Source: Isoetes taiwanensis
Taxonomy: Eukaryota; Streptophyta; Lycopodiopsida; Isoetales; Isoetaceae
Length of the DNA: 64,000 nt
NCBI GenBank assembly: GCA_021234155.1
Contig: JAJEKV010000008.1
Location: 23,172,732 to 23,236,731, forward strand
Reading direction: 5' to 3'
The position numbers and the translations under genes were made by a program. Shown here one piece after another: positions 21,401-33,339 of the stretch. Below the pieces are notes generated by a model. That model was not told the origin of the DNA. It worked only from the letters and a program-made list of their open reading frames with translations, and made no database searches. Within the stretch, counting starts at the first letter, position 1. Every line of letters begins with the position of its first letter.

Positions 21401-22109
21401 AATCAGCAACAGGGCTTAGCTCCGGATCTACCTCGAACCCTGATTCCAGAGTTATATCTATGAAGCAAGGGGGGTTCGAGCAAGGGAATGTTTTAGGGAT
21501 CTGTATAACTGCAAGAGTTCAATGCAAGAAGGAAATTTATGGCACGGGAGCGTATCTGTCATTAAGTCTGCAGCACTAGAACCTGGAATCTGTAAGCAAA
21601 GATCCAATAGGTTAAGCACTCTCTATAAATCGGAAAGAATTAGGAAGGAAGCATGCTTTCCATGGCTTTACCGTAAAAAGGAGCCGGCATAATTTGGTGT
21701 TGGGCGGGATGGAGATCCCTGTGTTCGGCACCTGTGCTGATGCGGTTCTTCTGGAGACAGTCTGGATGCTCGAAGGTTGATGCTGAGGCCTGACTAGGTG
21801 CCTGATGATGCTGAAGGAAGCCAATAAGTTCCCAACACATAACCCTAAAATGGGTTACCTCGAGGCTTGCATGTCGAGCAGAATACGATACTACAAAAAA
21901 ATACAATAATATAATAAAGAAATATATGACATATGGGTCTAAGCCATTGGAATTAGGCATCAAAATTAGTTTAAGCGTATGCGCACTCTAGATATACTAA
22001 TTAGTATACCACATCAAAATACATCCATGAAATCATATAAAAACCTTAGGAAAAAACGTACAAAAATACAAAAGAAACCCCCTGTTATTTTGCTATATAT
22101 TTGATAGTA
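18477..22109. other. Mostly anonymous sequence, possible gene remnants
   Basis: A plus-strand open stretch at 19180-19306 (RHEIKPGIRRIIGKIEADGE, then ALEKAYKSANNRE before a GT) looks exon-like. On the minus strand, a start near 21136 (MSQRRGAASMRSRNCLQAV) and a stretch ending EMTEQQIDE before GTAATC at 20880 also look exon-like. A Ser/Glu-rich stretch (EEEDSHVDDLGSPTPKSEGN) lies at 20400-20480. I recognise none of these. Three 136-bp-offset repeats lie here (19567, 19818, 20063). Confidence 0.3.
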
Positions 22110-22640
22110 GATACATACACCATTATTATTGATAGTAGACACATACACCACTATTGTTGATAGTAGATACATACATCATTATTATTCATGGGTATAAATA
22201 TATCCGCACTTGAGTGCAGGAGGCATTCATTTATAATGTCTCGGCACTCAGGATCTGCAACCGATAAAGCATGGTTGCCTGCCCCTGCTACCAATATCGA
22301 GACCATCACTTGCTCCATGACTTACAATGATCTGGTTAAATGCATTCATAGAGGCATCCGGCTTGATCCATACTTGCCGGCACTCAGGATCTGCAACCGA
22401 TAAAGCATGGTTGCCTGCCCCTGCTACCAATATCGAGACCATCACTTGCTCCATGACTTACAATGATCTGGTTAAATGCATTCATAGAGGCATCCGGCTT
22501 GATCCATACTTGCTTATGGTCCATAGCTAATTGAAAACATTTATGATGGATTCCCGATTACCACCATGTTGTTATTCATCTTGTATGGCTTCATGGCGCC
22601 AATGCCTACGAGATTAACTCCATATGCCTGCAGGGTCCGC
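22110..22640 (+). repeat. Dispersed repeat, copy 1 of 3
   Basis: Begins ATTGATAGTAGACACATACA and TATTCATGGGTATAAATATA, and continues with CTACCAATATCGAGACCATC and ACTTACAATGATCTGGTTAA, then ACCACCATGTTGTTATTCAT. The same order recurs at 23805. The TATAAATA word may be a promoter of a retroelement LTR, but no TG-CA ends were found. A 136-bp-offset copy (22378-22513) inflates this copy. Confidence 0.7.
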
Positions 22641-22859
22641 GGCGGTAAGGAAACTTGTGATATAATAGTTTTAGGTGTATGTATCACCTAAAAAGGAGAA
22701 CCTTGAATGGAAAAAGTAGAATGTTGAAAGACAAAAGGCATAAATGGGAAAGGACTAATGGTAAACATCTAAAGGGGAAAAATTAGGAACCTTTTATTTC
22801 TTTCTTTTTTATTCTCCTTTTTGAAAGGAAAAACCCCCTTCTCCCTCCCTTTGCCTTAA

Positions 22860-23595
22860 TTTCAAAAAGGCATGGGGAAAAGGAAAAAGGGGAAAAAGGA
22901 AAAATTAAAAAAAAAAAGGGGAAAAAAGGAAAAGGAAAAAGAAAAAAGGAAAAAGTCAAAAAGGAATGATTCCTCCGATGTGGCCGCCAACATTCCATTT
23001 GGGGAAAAGGGAAAGAATTCGGGGAATTTGGAAAAAAGAAAAAAGGGAAAGGAAAAGGGAAAAAAGTCTCAAAGAAAGGGAGGTGGAAAGAGAATGTGAA
23101 GGGCAAAAGGCATGGGGGAAAGTGGAAAATTGTGGAAAAAGGGCATGGGAAAGGGAAATAGAAAAAAAAAAGAATGGAAAAGTGGGATTTTGAAGAGAGT
23201 GGTGGCCGCGGAAAAATAAAAATGGGGAAAATGGAAAAGGGGAAAAGACAAAGGGAACATGGAAAAGGGAAAAGGGAAAAGGGTGAGGGGATGGAAAAAG
23301 GGAAGGTCAAAAAAGGGCATGAAAAACGGAAGGGATAAAAAGAAAAAAATGGAAGGGAAAAAGGTTACACAAAAAAAGGGAAAAAGAGTGGGAAAAGGAG
23401 GCCAAGAAGGAAAATAGGCGAGGAAAATAGAAGGGATTTTTGTGCATGGAAAAGGCGAAAGAAAAAAGGTTAAGAAAAAGGAAGACATGGAAAAAGAATT
23501 GGGGAAAAGAAGGCATAAAAAAGAAGGGGGGAGGGAAAGGGCAAAGAAAAAGAGAAGAGGAAAAGGTGGAGAAGGGAGGAAAAGGGAAGGAAAAT
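22860..23595 (-). repeat. GA-rich tract (polypyrimidine on the minus strand)
   Basis: About 730 bp of A and G words such as GGGAAAAGGAAAAAG. Long Lys/Glu/Arg or Phe/Ser/Pro open frames on either strand are products of this composition. It sits between copies 1 and 2 of the dispersed repeat and matches the style of the CT tracts at 2620 and 39265 in the opposite orientation. Confidence 0.8.
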
Positions 23596-23804
23596 GATTG
23601 TAGTCTTCATACTATCAGGGATGGGAAACAAAGGAAACATGTGAGAAAGGCGGAAAAAAAAAAAAGAAAAAAAAAAAAAAGCTACGAAAATACTTCAAAA
23701 AAACTGAAATCATGGGATAGAGCACCATTCAAAGGGATAGGGCTTTTCTCCGCTTTGCATCCCAAAAGCAAGCTCTCAACTTATCAACAAGAGCACCATT
23801 ACTA

Positions 23805-24240
23805 GTTATTATTGATAGTAGACCTACACACTATTGTTGAAGTAGATACATACATCATTATTATTCATGGGTATAAATATATCCGGGTGCTTTCCAGGCA
23901 TTCTTTTAACTATAATGTGACCCACTTTTCGGGATGTTCAGCGAAATAAAGCATGGTTTACACTTGCTACCAATATCGAGACCATCACTTGCTCCATGAC
24001 TTACAATGATCTGGTTAAATGCATTCATAGGGGTGGTGATCTTGATCCATAATGGTTCCATTAGCTAATTGCACCATGGATTTGATTACCACCATGTTGT
24101 TATTCATCTTGTACTTCCCAAACCATAATGGCGCAATTGCCTTCTTAAATATTAACTCCTTAGTTATGGTCACGACAGTAACTCTACTGTGATATAATTT
24201 AATCGCACAAGTCAACCATTAGGTTAATCAAATCTCGACC
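23805..24240 (+). repeat. Dispersed repeat, copy 2 of 3
   Basis: Shares TATTCATGGGTATAAATATA, TGCTACCAATATCGAGACCA and CATGTTGTTATTCATCTTGT with copy 1. It continues with CCCAAACCATAATGGCGCAA and TTCTTAAATATTAACTCCTT, which lead into copy 3 similarity. Confidence 0.7.
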
Positions 24241-24312
24241 GTCCGATTTAAATGTGGTCCATTTCCTAACATTATAATATAAGATAGAAGCGACTACTCA
24301 TAAACATCTATA

Positions 24313-24400
24313 GAGCGGTTTTGCCCAGTTGGTTAAGGGCATGTCGGTTAGGAATGTTACATCGAGAGCATGCAGAGTCGAAACACTGGGAAAATGTTAG
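24313..24400 (+). mobile_element. tRNA-like SINE head, degenerate
   Basis: TTTTGCCCAGTTGGTTAAGG suits an A-box region and CAGAGTCGAAACACTGG a degraded B-box about 45 bp on. There is no tail or target duplication. Low certainty. Confidence 0.3.
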
Positions 24401-24675
24401 GTAATATTCAAGATTGCTTTCCATTTCCAATGAGCATCTCAAATGCCTCCAATTTAGACGATCGCCTTTGAAGATGTGACTGTCACTGTCTCATTTAAAC
24501 TCCCGTGCCGTGAGTAATATGTTGTCCTGCAACCCATCCCATGTCGTATTGCGAGTGTCATTGTCTCATTTAAACTCGCATGCCGTGACTATTTTGTTCT
24601 CCTTTCCCCTCTCCCATGGTACAGAATTTTGAACTTAGTGGTGGCCTCCCTGCAGAGAATAAAAATGTCGATTCT

Positions 24676-25372
24676 GGCATTTTTAAGAATATTCTGGATC
24701 CGCCATCGGAATTTATTGCGCCCGCCAGAAATTAATTTTTTGGCCGTCATTATGCTAGGCCATTAATGAACCCTATTCTATAAATTCACGAAAATCCCAA
24801 ATCTCGGCTCCGGCATTTTTAAGAATATTCTGGATCCGCCATCGGAATTTATTGCGCCCGCCAGAAATTAATTTTTTGGCCGTCATTATGCTAGGCCATT
24901 AATATTTTTTGTGCTTTTCACGACCACTGCTGTTGTCCTAGCATTAGTTGTCCGGTTTTTAGCATGCTATATGCTCGATAGGATCGCGGCCGCGATGTTC
25001 ACGAGCAGAGTTTCTTTATTTTTATAGTCTTCATGCTTGTAGTCTTGTGCTTTTCACGACCACTGCTGTTGTCCTAGCCCCCTTTAAACCCCTGTTTAAT
25101 GGAAGCTACCGAAATACTTCATAGATACATCGATCATTCCTTAACAGAGCACCATTCATAATTGAAGTATAATCCTACTTACCACAGAAGGGTTAATATC
25201 AACAAGGCAATCAGAAAAGAGTACTGAAGTACTATTGGAAGCTACCGAAATACTTCATAGATACATCGATCATTCCTTAACAGAGCACCATTCATAATTG
25301 AAGTATAATCCTACTTACCACAGAAGGGTTAATATCAACAAGGCAATCAGAAAAGAGTACTGAAGTACTATC
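24676..25372 (+). other. Region dominated by 136-bp-offset repeats
   Basis: Three offset repeats follow each other here (24812, 25045, 25237). Outside them the sequence holds no recognised gene. The stretch GGAATTTATTGCGCCCGCC occurs twice only because of the first repeat. Confidence 0.6.
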
Positions 25373-25419
25373 CTACACTTGGGCGCTCAACTGCTCCTTG
25401 GGCGCTCTGCTGGGTCGAT

Positions 25420-25640
25420 TATGGTTGATATGGGGGTGGTGATCCACCTTAATGGTTCCAATTAGTATGCACCATGCTGGCCAATCGAGTTTGGCCAGGT
25501 GGCGCCTTCCCAAACCATAATTAGCTTAATTATCCTTCTTAAATATTAATTCCTTAATTATAGGTTATTATCCTTAGTGATTAAATTAGCATAGCTAATT
25601 TAATCCCTTTTAGGTCAACCCCCTAGGTTATTATACCCCA
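25420..25640 (+). repeat. Dispersed repeat, copy 3 of 3 (partial)
   Basis: Shares TTAATGGTTCCAATTAG, GCACCATG and CTTCCCAAACCATAAT, then CCTTCTTAAATATTAATTCC, with copy 2. The 5' half of the repeat is missing. Confidence 0.55.
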
Positions 25641-26197
25641 TGGTGGTGTATCTATACTGGGTGACGTGTCAATGTATTTATACGTACCGTATAAATACTT
25701 GAAACGTCACATCCTAAGCATATACTATCTGGTCAGAATAAGGACTGCAAAAGACCAAATCTAGTTAGTTAAGTGATACTACAGACAAGACAAAGGTGAA
25801 AGTCATGGCCTGCAGAAAGTAAAGTACCTAGATTAGCAGCGTGAAGTGCGTAGCTAGATCAACAATGGGAAATATATAAGGAAAATATGAACACAAGTTC
25901 TTTGATAAGTATTCGACCCGTGGATTCGACTTGTACTATTCGACATTATTAATTGGTTGCAGAAAACTAACCATTTCTGGTATTCGACCTACAAGTTCAT
26001 GTGTCAGAATAGACAAATCGAGTACCCGTCATATTTCTCATGTATTCAATCTATATGTTCATTTTCCAGAATTGACAAGTCAATTTTTTAGTGTCGTTTG
26101 ATTTTATATTTCTTTATTTTTAAAGCATTTCATGAGCCGAATGCTATGCAATTGTTATTCAGATCACGAATTCTTGAAATTAACCTCCCTCCCCCCC

Positions 26198-26216
26198 CCA
26201 ACAAAAAAAAAAAAAA

Positions 26217-26248
<32 letters not shown>

Positions 26249-26249
26249 A
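26198..26249 (+). repeat. Compound simple repeat, (A)n then (GAA)n
   Basis: A run of about 22 A follows a C10 tract and passes into seven GAA units. It adjoins the truncated end of the minus-strand LINE. Confidence 0.9.
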
Positions 26250-26259
26250 TCGAGAGTTA

Positions 26260-27605
26260 ATATCTCCTTCAGAAATCTATGTTTTTGCTACTTTCAATGC
26301 TTGCCTAAATATATTATGGGCAATACTTCTCATTTGCCAGGGAGAAAGCCAGACTGTGTAGAAGAAATTGACTCAGCTAAGATGTTGCGTACCTTGTCAG
26401 CCAGGGCTTTAGCAAATATTTTGTAGATAGATGAGAGCAACTAAATATATTATGGGCAATACTAATGGATCTAGGCTCTTTGCACTTTGGAATGAGAGAG
26501 ATGCATCCAGTGTTGAGGATCTTATCTAAGCTTTGCGAATGCTGAAAGTCACAAAAAGCAGCATAGACATCATCGTTGAGCCAAGGCCAGCAAGTTTGAA
26601 AGAACTCAATAGGGAAGCCGTCAAGACCAGGACACTTATCATGCTTCAAATGAAACACAGCCTCCTTCAAGTCCTCTCTTGTGATATTCGATTCGAGCGA
26701 TCTCTTTTTCTCAGCAGAAATAATTGGATGTACCTTAGACAACACAGCAGTCTGCATATCCTCCTGGAATGGCATGGGGTGCTGAGCAAAGAAGGAAGAG
26801 AAATGATCAAAAAGATATTGCTTGAGTTGCACTGGGTCAGAAATAAAGAGCCATCAGGAAGCTGGAGGGAGTAGACAACACAGCAGTCTGCATATCCTCC
26901 TGGAATGGCAAAGAAAAAGCGAGTACACCTATCCCCATCTTTGAACCATTGCAAACCAGCCTTCACTCGAGCATGCCGAACCTGTTCATTTTCCAACAGT
27001 TTAATTCGTGAAAGAACTAGCTTTTCTCTGGCCCCATTAGAGGGAACATGAGAACGACAAATCGCAAGTTCACCATACAATGCAGAAAGTTGCTCTCTTG
27101 TCTCTAATGCTCGCACTCTGCCCCATTCCTTAGCGAGAGACTTAACAGCAGAAAGAGCTGCAACTAAACCAGCCATGCCTCTTCTAGAGGAAAATGCTTG
27201 GGACCAAGCGTGCTGACAGCGAGTTTGAAAATCCACATTCTCTAAGAACGTGACATTAAACTTGAAATAAGTTCTGGTTGGTCTCCGACAGTTAGCCACA
27301 TTGCAAGAGAAAAGTTGGGGATGGTGATTAGAGATAGAACCATCCAAAAGGTTATGCCTACGGAAATTCGAGAGATCATGAGCCGCATGAGCATTGAAAT
27401 AGCCTCTATCATGACGGGCATATGCCCTACCAACACCAATCCAGCCATTACACCAAGTAAAAGATGAATCGCCCTCAATATCTGTAAGCCCACAGTCATG
27501 AAGGAGGCGCACCCATTGATCACGTTCAAAACCTTGCACTACTGCTGACCCCCTTCCGCACCTGTCAGCCTCAAGTTCAACCATGTTGAAATCACCCACT
27601 AACAA
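26260..27605 (-). pseudogene. LINE ORF2 fragment: endonuclease C-terminus to reverse transcriptase start
   Basis: On the minus strand, MLVGDFNMVELEADR (end of an apurinic endonuclease domain) leads to HDRGYFNAHAAHDLSN, a linker with KAGLQWFKDGDRCTRFFF, and LPDGSLF. Then come the reverse transcriptase regions LKEAVFHLKHDKCPGLDGFP, IEFFQTCWPW, YKIFAKALADKVRN and STQSGFLPGK. The element is truncated there, so the catalytic Asp pair and RNase H are absent. Plant L1-type LINEs have this order. The copied segments at 26872-26910 and 26441-26463 replace the residues after RFFF and the RPISL motif before YKIFAK. The rest of the frame shifts once near the end. No activity is possible. Confidence 0.85.
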
Positions 27606-28170
27606 CCAGGGAATAAATTACTAATCGCATATTTCTTATTAGCCAGAATGACTTTAGCTAAACTTGCTCGATATTAATCCCAAAACTTTCTGTGGATTAG
27701 CTAAACTCTACACATTTTTCCTCTCATACTTTCTAGCGTTTAGCTAAATTAACCCAAACATCAACCCAAAAATTTCTATGGTATGACCAACAGAAAATAT
27801 TAAGCCAAATTACTATACTTTTTCTCAATATATTCCATTTATTTTGGTCATTTTCTTTGTGAAAACATTCTAAAATAATGCTAACTAGCAAAGTCTAGGA
27901 CTCAAATTAATTCATAATGCTAGAAACTAAACTACTGATCCTATATTTCATATAAATTAGAATGATGTTAGCTAAGTTACTGGCCCGAAATTCATTCTAA
28001 AAGTTTCTATGGTTTAGCTAAACAATACAAAATTTCACTCTCTTACTTTCTAGCGTTTGGCTAAAGAGCTCCAAGGTTGGTGCAGTCCCGAAAAAAGTTA
28101 AGCTAAAATTATTATTTTTTTCCCAATTTTTTCCATTTACTTTAGCCAAATTATTTTGAAAATGTGCTAA
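27606..28170 (+). repeat. AT-rich tandem duplication, about 328-bp period
   Basis: Two diverged copies, near 27620 and 27945, share CATATTTC, AGAATGA and TTAGCTAAAC, then TACTTTCTAGCGTTT and GGCTAAA. AGCTAA and TTAGCT words are frequent. It separates two LINE fragments and may be an old insertion. Confidence 0.6.
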
Positions 28171-28931
28171 AAAATCGCCAAATAGCTAAGTTTAGCCCTT
28201 AAATTATTCCATGCTAACAACCAAGCTACATCATGGCCAAGTCTACATAGTTTGCTTCTCAATGCAGCCCATAAAGCCCCTCTTTGACTTGGTCTATTGT
28301 GCGCATAAATGTTAACCAACGTCTGCCAAATTATCTCTTTTTTATCATCAGCTAGAGAAGAGCAACGATAAGCTTTAGTGATCTTCTGCTGAGCACAATG
28401 GAGAAGCTGCTGATCAGAGATGTGTGCACCTTGGAAAATCCACAAACGTCGCCTCTGCCAGATAGACCACAAAATCCAACTAGAAGCAAGATGAAATGGC
28501 CGCTTACGCAAACTAGGCCAAACAGGGGGATAAAGTGCAAGTAGGATCTCCTGGCTAGTGAGAGACACACTGAAAAGAGTGAACAACCACTCCCAAGCAA
28601 GCCGTAGATGATCGCACAAGACGAAGCAGTGTTCAATAGTTTCAACACGTTGGCCACAGAGAGGGCAACGATCTGAGACTCTAGGATTCATCGTGTGAAC
28701 CAAGACATTCACTCGAACACATCTATGGAGAATTTGCCATCGCAACGCTGACACTTTAGGGTGGAGCAATTTATCCCATATCCACATCCAAACACTTCTC
28801 CACTGTGGTTGAGGAACCTGAAGATGCCAGTGCTGGGATGAGGGAAGAGGCTCACAATCTAAAAGCAGCCTGTACGTGGAGGAAACAAACTTTTCTGGCC
28901 TAAGACGTGCATCACATATCCAAATAGGCAC
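28167..28931 (-). pseudogene. LINE ORF2 3' fragment with RVT zinc-binding domain
   Basis: The minus-strand frame encodes WMWIWDKLLHPKVSALRWQI, then CPLCGQRVETIEHCFVLCDH, giving the C-x2-C-x-H-x-C pattern of the zf-RVT domain at the end of plant L1-type reverse transcriptases. A Trp-rich tail (SWILWSIWQRRRLWIFQG) follows. It starts abruptly inside ORF2 at about 28935, head to head with the plus-strand LINE. It therefore represents a separate truncated copy or the inverted half of a twin-primed insertion. It is open throughout, about 254 codons. Confidence 0.85.
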
Positions 28932-29010
28932 ATCGGCCTATGGTTGCTGCACATTGGATGGCAAAAAATCAGCCATCTGTATAACAGAAATCTCGTCTGA
29001 AAAGCCTCCC

Positions 29011-30362
29011 ATGACAAAAGATGACCAGAATCATACCAAGCTGCAATCGTTAAAACCCCAGCTAGCCGCCAAGGCCGTTGGGTCTCAATTGAACCTTCAG
29101 TTGCCTCCAGTGGATGTGTTCTATCAGGCAGATGTGTGTAAGAATACCCTTCAGGCATCAGGTTATGGTGTGGCAGAGATTGATCATGAATTGCATAAAA
29201 AGTGTATTGGCAATCTTGTCTCTTCGGCTGTGGTGGCACATTATACTGGTGCTTATCTGGATTCTAGGAAACTTGGCTACTGGTTGACAGGCCATCTTCG
29301 TAGAATTGGGCTACCTGCTTACCGCACATTGAAGATGTTGGATAAGAAGTTCTTTTTAATTGTTTTTGATGATGCGGATGCTGTGGATAAGCTTGTGGCT
29401 CGCGGTGTAGACCCGATGTGGAGCGACTATATCTTATATCAACCATACTCTCCTGGCTTTACTCCTGGTATGTTGACTGCTGTAAAAATGGCCTGCTAGT
29501 TTTCAATTCCCAACTTGCCTCCTGATCTTCTCTTGTCTGAGTTTCTCATTAATATTGCTAATGCACTGGGCACACACCTGTCCCATTCTATAGTTGACGG
29601 TGCTAAGATATGTGTGTCTCTCCCATGTGGTCGTGCCTTACCTGACTGTGTTGTTGTTAAAAGTGGCCCTCTGTTTTTTAAATTTGGATTGCAGCTACTT
29701 AATGGTCCTCAACTTGCCTTGCTCTTTCCCCATCTTGCCATATTTGATACTTTTCGAGGTCAAAGAGATCGGCCTGTGCCTAGCCCTGTCACACCTCCAG
29801 CTCCATCTGCTAATGTTCCTCCTTCGCCCCCTGCACATGTAGCTCTTCCCCTCGGGCTGAAGGGAGGGAGAACATTGTTGGCCATGTGGCTGTGTCTCAA
29901 CCTAGCCCTGTTACTGATGTTCTAAGTGATGCCGCGCGAGCGAAGTTGCAAAAAATTCAAGAGGCCCAAGAGCGTAGGGAGCAAGAGGGGTGGCAAAAGG
30001 TGAATCTGAAGAAGGCTGCTAGGAATAAATATCTGCAATCTATCTCTCAAGCTGCAAGTTCAGTGGATAATATAAATGGAAGGGTAAAGCAGAGCGGGGG
30101 CTCGCCCTTGCCAAGTGTGCCTCAATCTGCCAAACAATCTGCTATGTTGTCACCTTCCCCAGAAGTAACTAGGCATAATGGGAGGGTGGAGCAGAGAGGA
30201 GGCTCGCCCTCGCCAATTAATGACAGACACGATGGAAGGGTGGAACAGAGCGAAGGCTCCCCCTTGCCAAGTTTGAAATTGCACTGGGCTGACCTACCTG
30301 TTGATACTTGTGACATGGAGGTTACAGAGATTGAGACAATGGGAATGGAAATTGAACGTTAA
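29011..30362 (+). pseudogene. LINE ORF1, gag-like (DUF4283 type)
   Basis: Starts MTKDDQNHTKLQSLKPQ. The conserved core has LRRIGLPAYRTLKMLDKKFF, LIVFDDADAVDKLVARG and YQPYSPGFTP, then IPNLPPDLLLSEFLINIANA, the DUF4283-type RNA-binding pattern. The C-terminal part is Pro-rich, then GWQKVNLKKAARNKYLQ, then three degenerate repeats of GRVEQRGGSPSP. A TAG replaces the usual Trp before FSIPNLPP at 29499, and a frameshift occurs near 29870. The stop at 30360 lies 11 nt before the ORF2 start, normal spacing for these elements. Confidence 0.8.
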
Positions 30363-30373
30363 CCTGTGAACAC

Positions 30374-30700
30374 ATGAACATACTCTCATGGAATGTCCGG
30401 GGCATAGCTTCTTCGCCCTGCAAGAGAAGCCGCCTAGCTTTGTATCTTGGGAAGTTGTCGGCTGATTTCTATTGCCTTCAAGAACATAAATGTTGTAGAG
30501 GTGATGTACAAAAGTTGGTTGGTTTGTTTGGTTCTCAATATAATGTCCTCGTCTCTGTTGCTGGCTCCTCTAAGGCCGGTGTTCTTACAGCATGGAAGTC
30601 ATCCATCAATGTCACTTTCACAAAGACAGATGCCTTTGGACGATGGATTATTGTCAAGTGGAAGGATCAAGGTCGGGTGTTCTTCTTATGCATAGACGGG
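30374..30700 (+). pseudogene. LINE ORF2 endonuclease N-terminus
   Basis: MNILSWNVRGIASSPCKRSR is the classic start of the exonuclease/endonuclease/phosphatase domain. It continues with DFYCLQEHKCCRGDVQKL and KAGVLTAWKSSI, carrying the Asn and Glu metal-binding residues. Homology ends near FFLCIDG, where the sequence jumps to the 3' end of the LINE. Confidence 0.85.
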
Positions 30701-30820
30701 TGTTTTTGCCTAGTTGGGTCAGCCTATCCACTAGGGTTTTATTCCTGTCTGTGCATTGTGTATTGTGCCTTTGTTCTTGTCAATAAAAAGAGCCTCACGT
30801 CCTTCAAAAAAAAAATACTT

Positions 30821-31670
30821 CTCATTTTCTTAATGGTGTTTGAGCATTATATTTTCCTATAAATAGTACGATTGACATTGTTTTATGTTTGGAGCTTCAA
30901 CATAGCTTGCGTTCATGCTAAAAGATGAATTGATTTTCTTTAGGGATCTTCATTTCATACAATAAGGTTGCCAAATTATTCCGGAGTAAGGTTTCGGTAA
31001 TGGTTTGGCGAGAAAAGGAAGATGTGGTTTTTTTCTTTTTTTTTTTTTTTTTTGAAAATTAATGGTTAGAAATAGAACTCTTTGCTTCTGTACACGGACA
31101 GCCGAGCATGCCACGGCGGCCAGATCTGGTTCCATGTGTATTCGTGCTTGCTTTTCTAGTATGCTGCAACCATGTGGAGTTCCAAAGAAGGCCACTCTGG
31201 AGATGATGGTTGCTAAGCGGCAGACATCGGCGGGTTTGGCTGGAACGGTTTGGCTATGGAGGGCAGATTTGGATGAGAAGCTCTGCAACAGTTTGGTTGT
31301 GTAGGGCATGATCTATTTCCATACCATGCAGACTTAGACATGGCTATGGCATCCTTTCTGCTTTGTCTATGTACAGAGCTTGTATGTACACATCTCCTTT
31401 CTAAAGCTTCTCGTTGAGGCTTGTTTGTAATGCTACTTTATGAATCCAGAAATTTGAAGTTAGCCCATTTTCGTTCCTCTCATGCACTTCTGTTTAGCGG
31501 CCCTCTGTCATAAACCGTCCACTGTGGTGAATACTTAAGGGATTAGAACTCTACTGCAACAAATCCTCTCAAGTGTCAATGGAATTGTTTAAATGGGCTC
31601 TGTGTAGGGCCAAATTTTAGTGGCCAATTCTCATATGGTTTGCCATAGCCATGTCCGTTGCCAGGATTTC
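30821..31670. other. No gene recognised
   Basis: A T-run at 31034-31053 is followed by a G/C-richer stretch (31060-31310), open on both strands but unlike any family I know. It could be an exon or 3' region of an unidentified transcript, or a retroposed copy whose tail is the T-run on the minus strand. Confidence 0.35.
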
Positions 31671-31671
31671 A

Positions 31672-31980
31672 CACTACTACAGAATAAGCAATTTGCGACG
31701 TCTTAGCGACGTAACGAGGACATCAAATGTCGCATGCAGACGCTTTAATAACGTTTCCCACTCGTCACAAATGAGGTCGCCGTGGATTCGTCGCAGCGTG
31801 ACGTCACATCGCATGTGCGACGCCACGTCGCATGTGCAATGTATTAGCGACGTCATCATTAGGGCAGATTTTGGGGTCTCAAAATGGCCTCCTATCAGCC
31901 ATTCCACGTCATATTTCCGCTCCTTTTTTCCCATGCCACCTAGGATACCAAACTCTCATCATTACAGATTTACTTGGAAT
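31672..31980 (+). mobile_element. CACTA-type element end
   Basis: CACTACTACAGAATAAGCAA is followed by TTTGCGACGTCTTAGCGACG and many more GCGACG/CGTCGC words. These are the terminal and subterminal repeats expected of CACTA elements. The opposite terminus was not found. Positions 31859-31979 recur inverted at 1-121. Confidence 0.6.
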
Positions 31981-33330
31981 ATTCTTCCGGAATAAGGGGG
32001 ATCGCACATTCATGGCACCATATGTATTTAATTCTGTTGGTTGTCAGACAGACTGATGCAACAGGTGGCGCTTCTAAAAAGCCACTTGCATTATAGCATA
32101 CCGGCAACTCATGACGGTGTCTCTTGGTTTGTCAGATACCAAGTATGCGCGTCACCGATTCTTGTCTTGCGCTATTTTCGTTTAGAGGCCATGGCCATAC
32201 AAGCTTCCTGCCTTCTACATTTCAAAATTCGAATGTGTAGGTTGAAGCTTTGTATCAGACTTTCATTTCGAGGCGCTGCGGCTGCGCCTTAACCGGGATC
32301 TTTACTTCATCCCAATACAGGCTTCCCGCCCCCTACAATTCGAAATTTGAATTTGCTTAATATATAAAAGCATGGATTGTAGGAGCATGGACTTTTCGAT
32401 TTCAATATGCACGTTGCAAATTTCAAAAACGAGGTTAGTACGGACGTTCGGCTCGCACGAAGCGAATTGTGCTGGGGCATACAAATTGTACACCTTCATT
32501 TCGCGCCCGATCCACGCAGTATGGAAGTTCCAAATGATGTATGGATAAGGATCCAACTGACAATTATGATGTGTTAGAAATGGGACAATTATGAAGTGGA
32601 CAAGGCATGGAGAAATCTCGTAAGCATCCAAGGTAGCTTTTTTCATAGAAGCACTGAAAGGGGTGGAGGAAAAATAGTCACCATCCCTCTTAGATATATG
32701 ACAGAATGGAGATATGATTAATAGCTATGCCAAAATAACTTATTGTGTTGAAGAGGAGGAGATCACTGGAATAGCATCGATCAAAGAAGTACCCCCTTTA
32801 AGGAAGGGGAAATGTCCGTGAAGATGCTAATAAATGACATTATACTTTGCAATGCGAAGGGTTTATACATTCTTGATGTACAAAGGTTATGGTGTTTGTG
32901 TTTAGATACCTCTAATACAAGAAGTCTTTGACTACTTTTCACAATAGATTCCTTTAAAAATCTATTGCTATTTAAATTATAGGAAAAATGAGTCTTGAAA
33001 CTCTTTAAGTAGTAGAAGAACTCTTTGACTAGTTATCCATTTGATGACCATTTTTTAAGAAAATATGATATGTGACATTCTTATATGCAAACATTCATAA
33101 AATTTATGAACATTGAAGGTCAAAGCCATCATTGTTTAAAGAGGATCATATGATGCGAAATCTTCATGCGCAGAAGTAATTGCATATAAGAAATTCACCT
33201 GGTGTGATCCTTGAGTAAAAAAGTAAATAGAAACACAAATATTGAACTTACAACTAAGCGTAAACAAATAGTATTTTAATAAACCAACACTTTACATACT
33301 AACACTTTACACTTTAAATAAGATATTTCT
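31981..33330. other. No gene recognised
   Basis: Two stretches near 32220 and 32330 share TTCAAAATTCGAATG-like words and CTTCCTGCC. The rest is AT-rich without coding signals. Confidence 0.4.
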
Positions 33331-33339
33331 TTCTTTCCT

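Larger units (their letters stand above)
28940..30820 (+). mobile_element. Internally deleted plant L1-type LINE, plus strand
   Basis: It consists of a gag-like ORF1, the first third of the endonuclease of ORF2, then a direct jump to a 3' untranslated region with CAATAAAAAGAG and an A tail near 30806. All of reverse transcriptase is missing. The junction lies at about 30696. Confidence 0.8.

Noticed and set aside
22783-23805. Overlapping open frames on both strands in the GA-rich tract
   Set aside because: Compositional artefact, as above.
26441-26463. Peptide IAHNIFS as part of the LINE protein at this position
   Set aside because: It is a copy of 26305-26327. The conserved RPISL motif is expected here.
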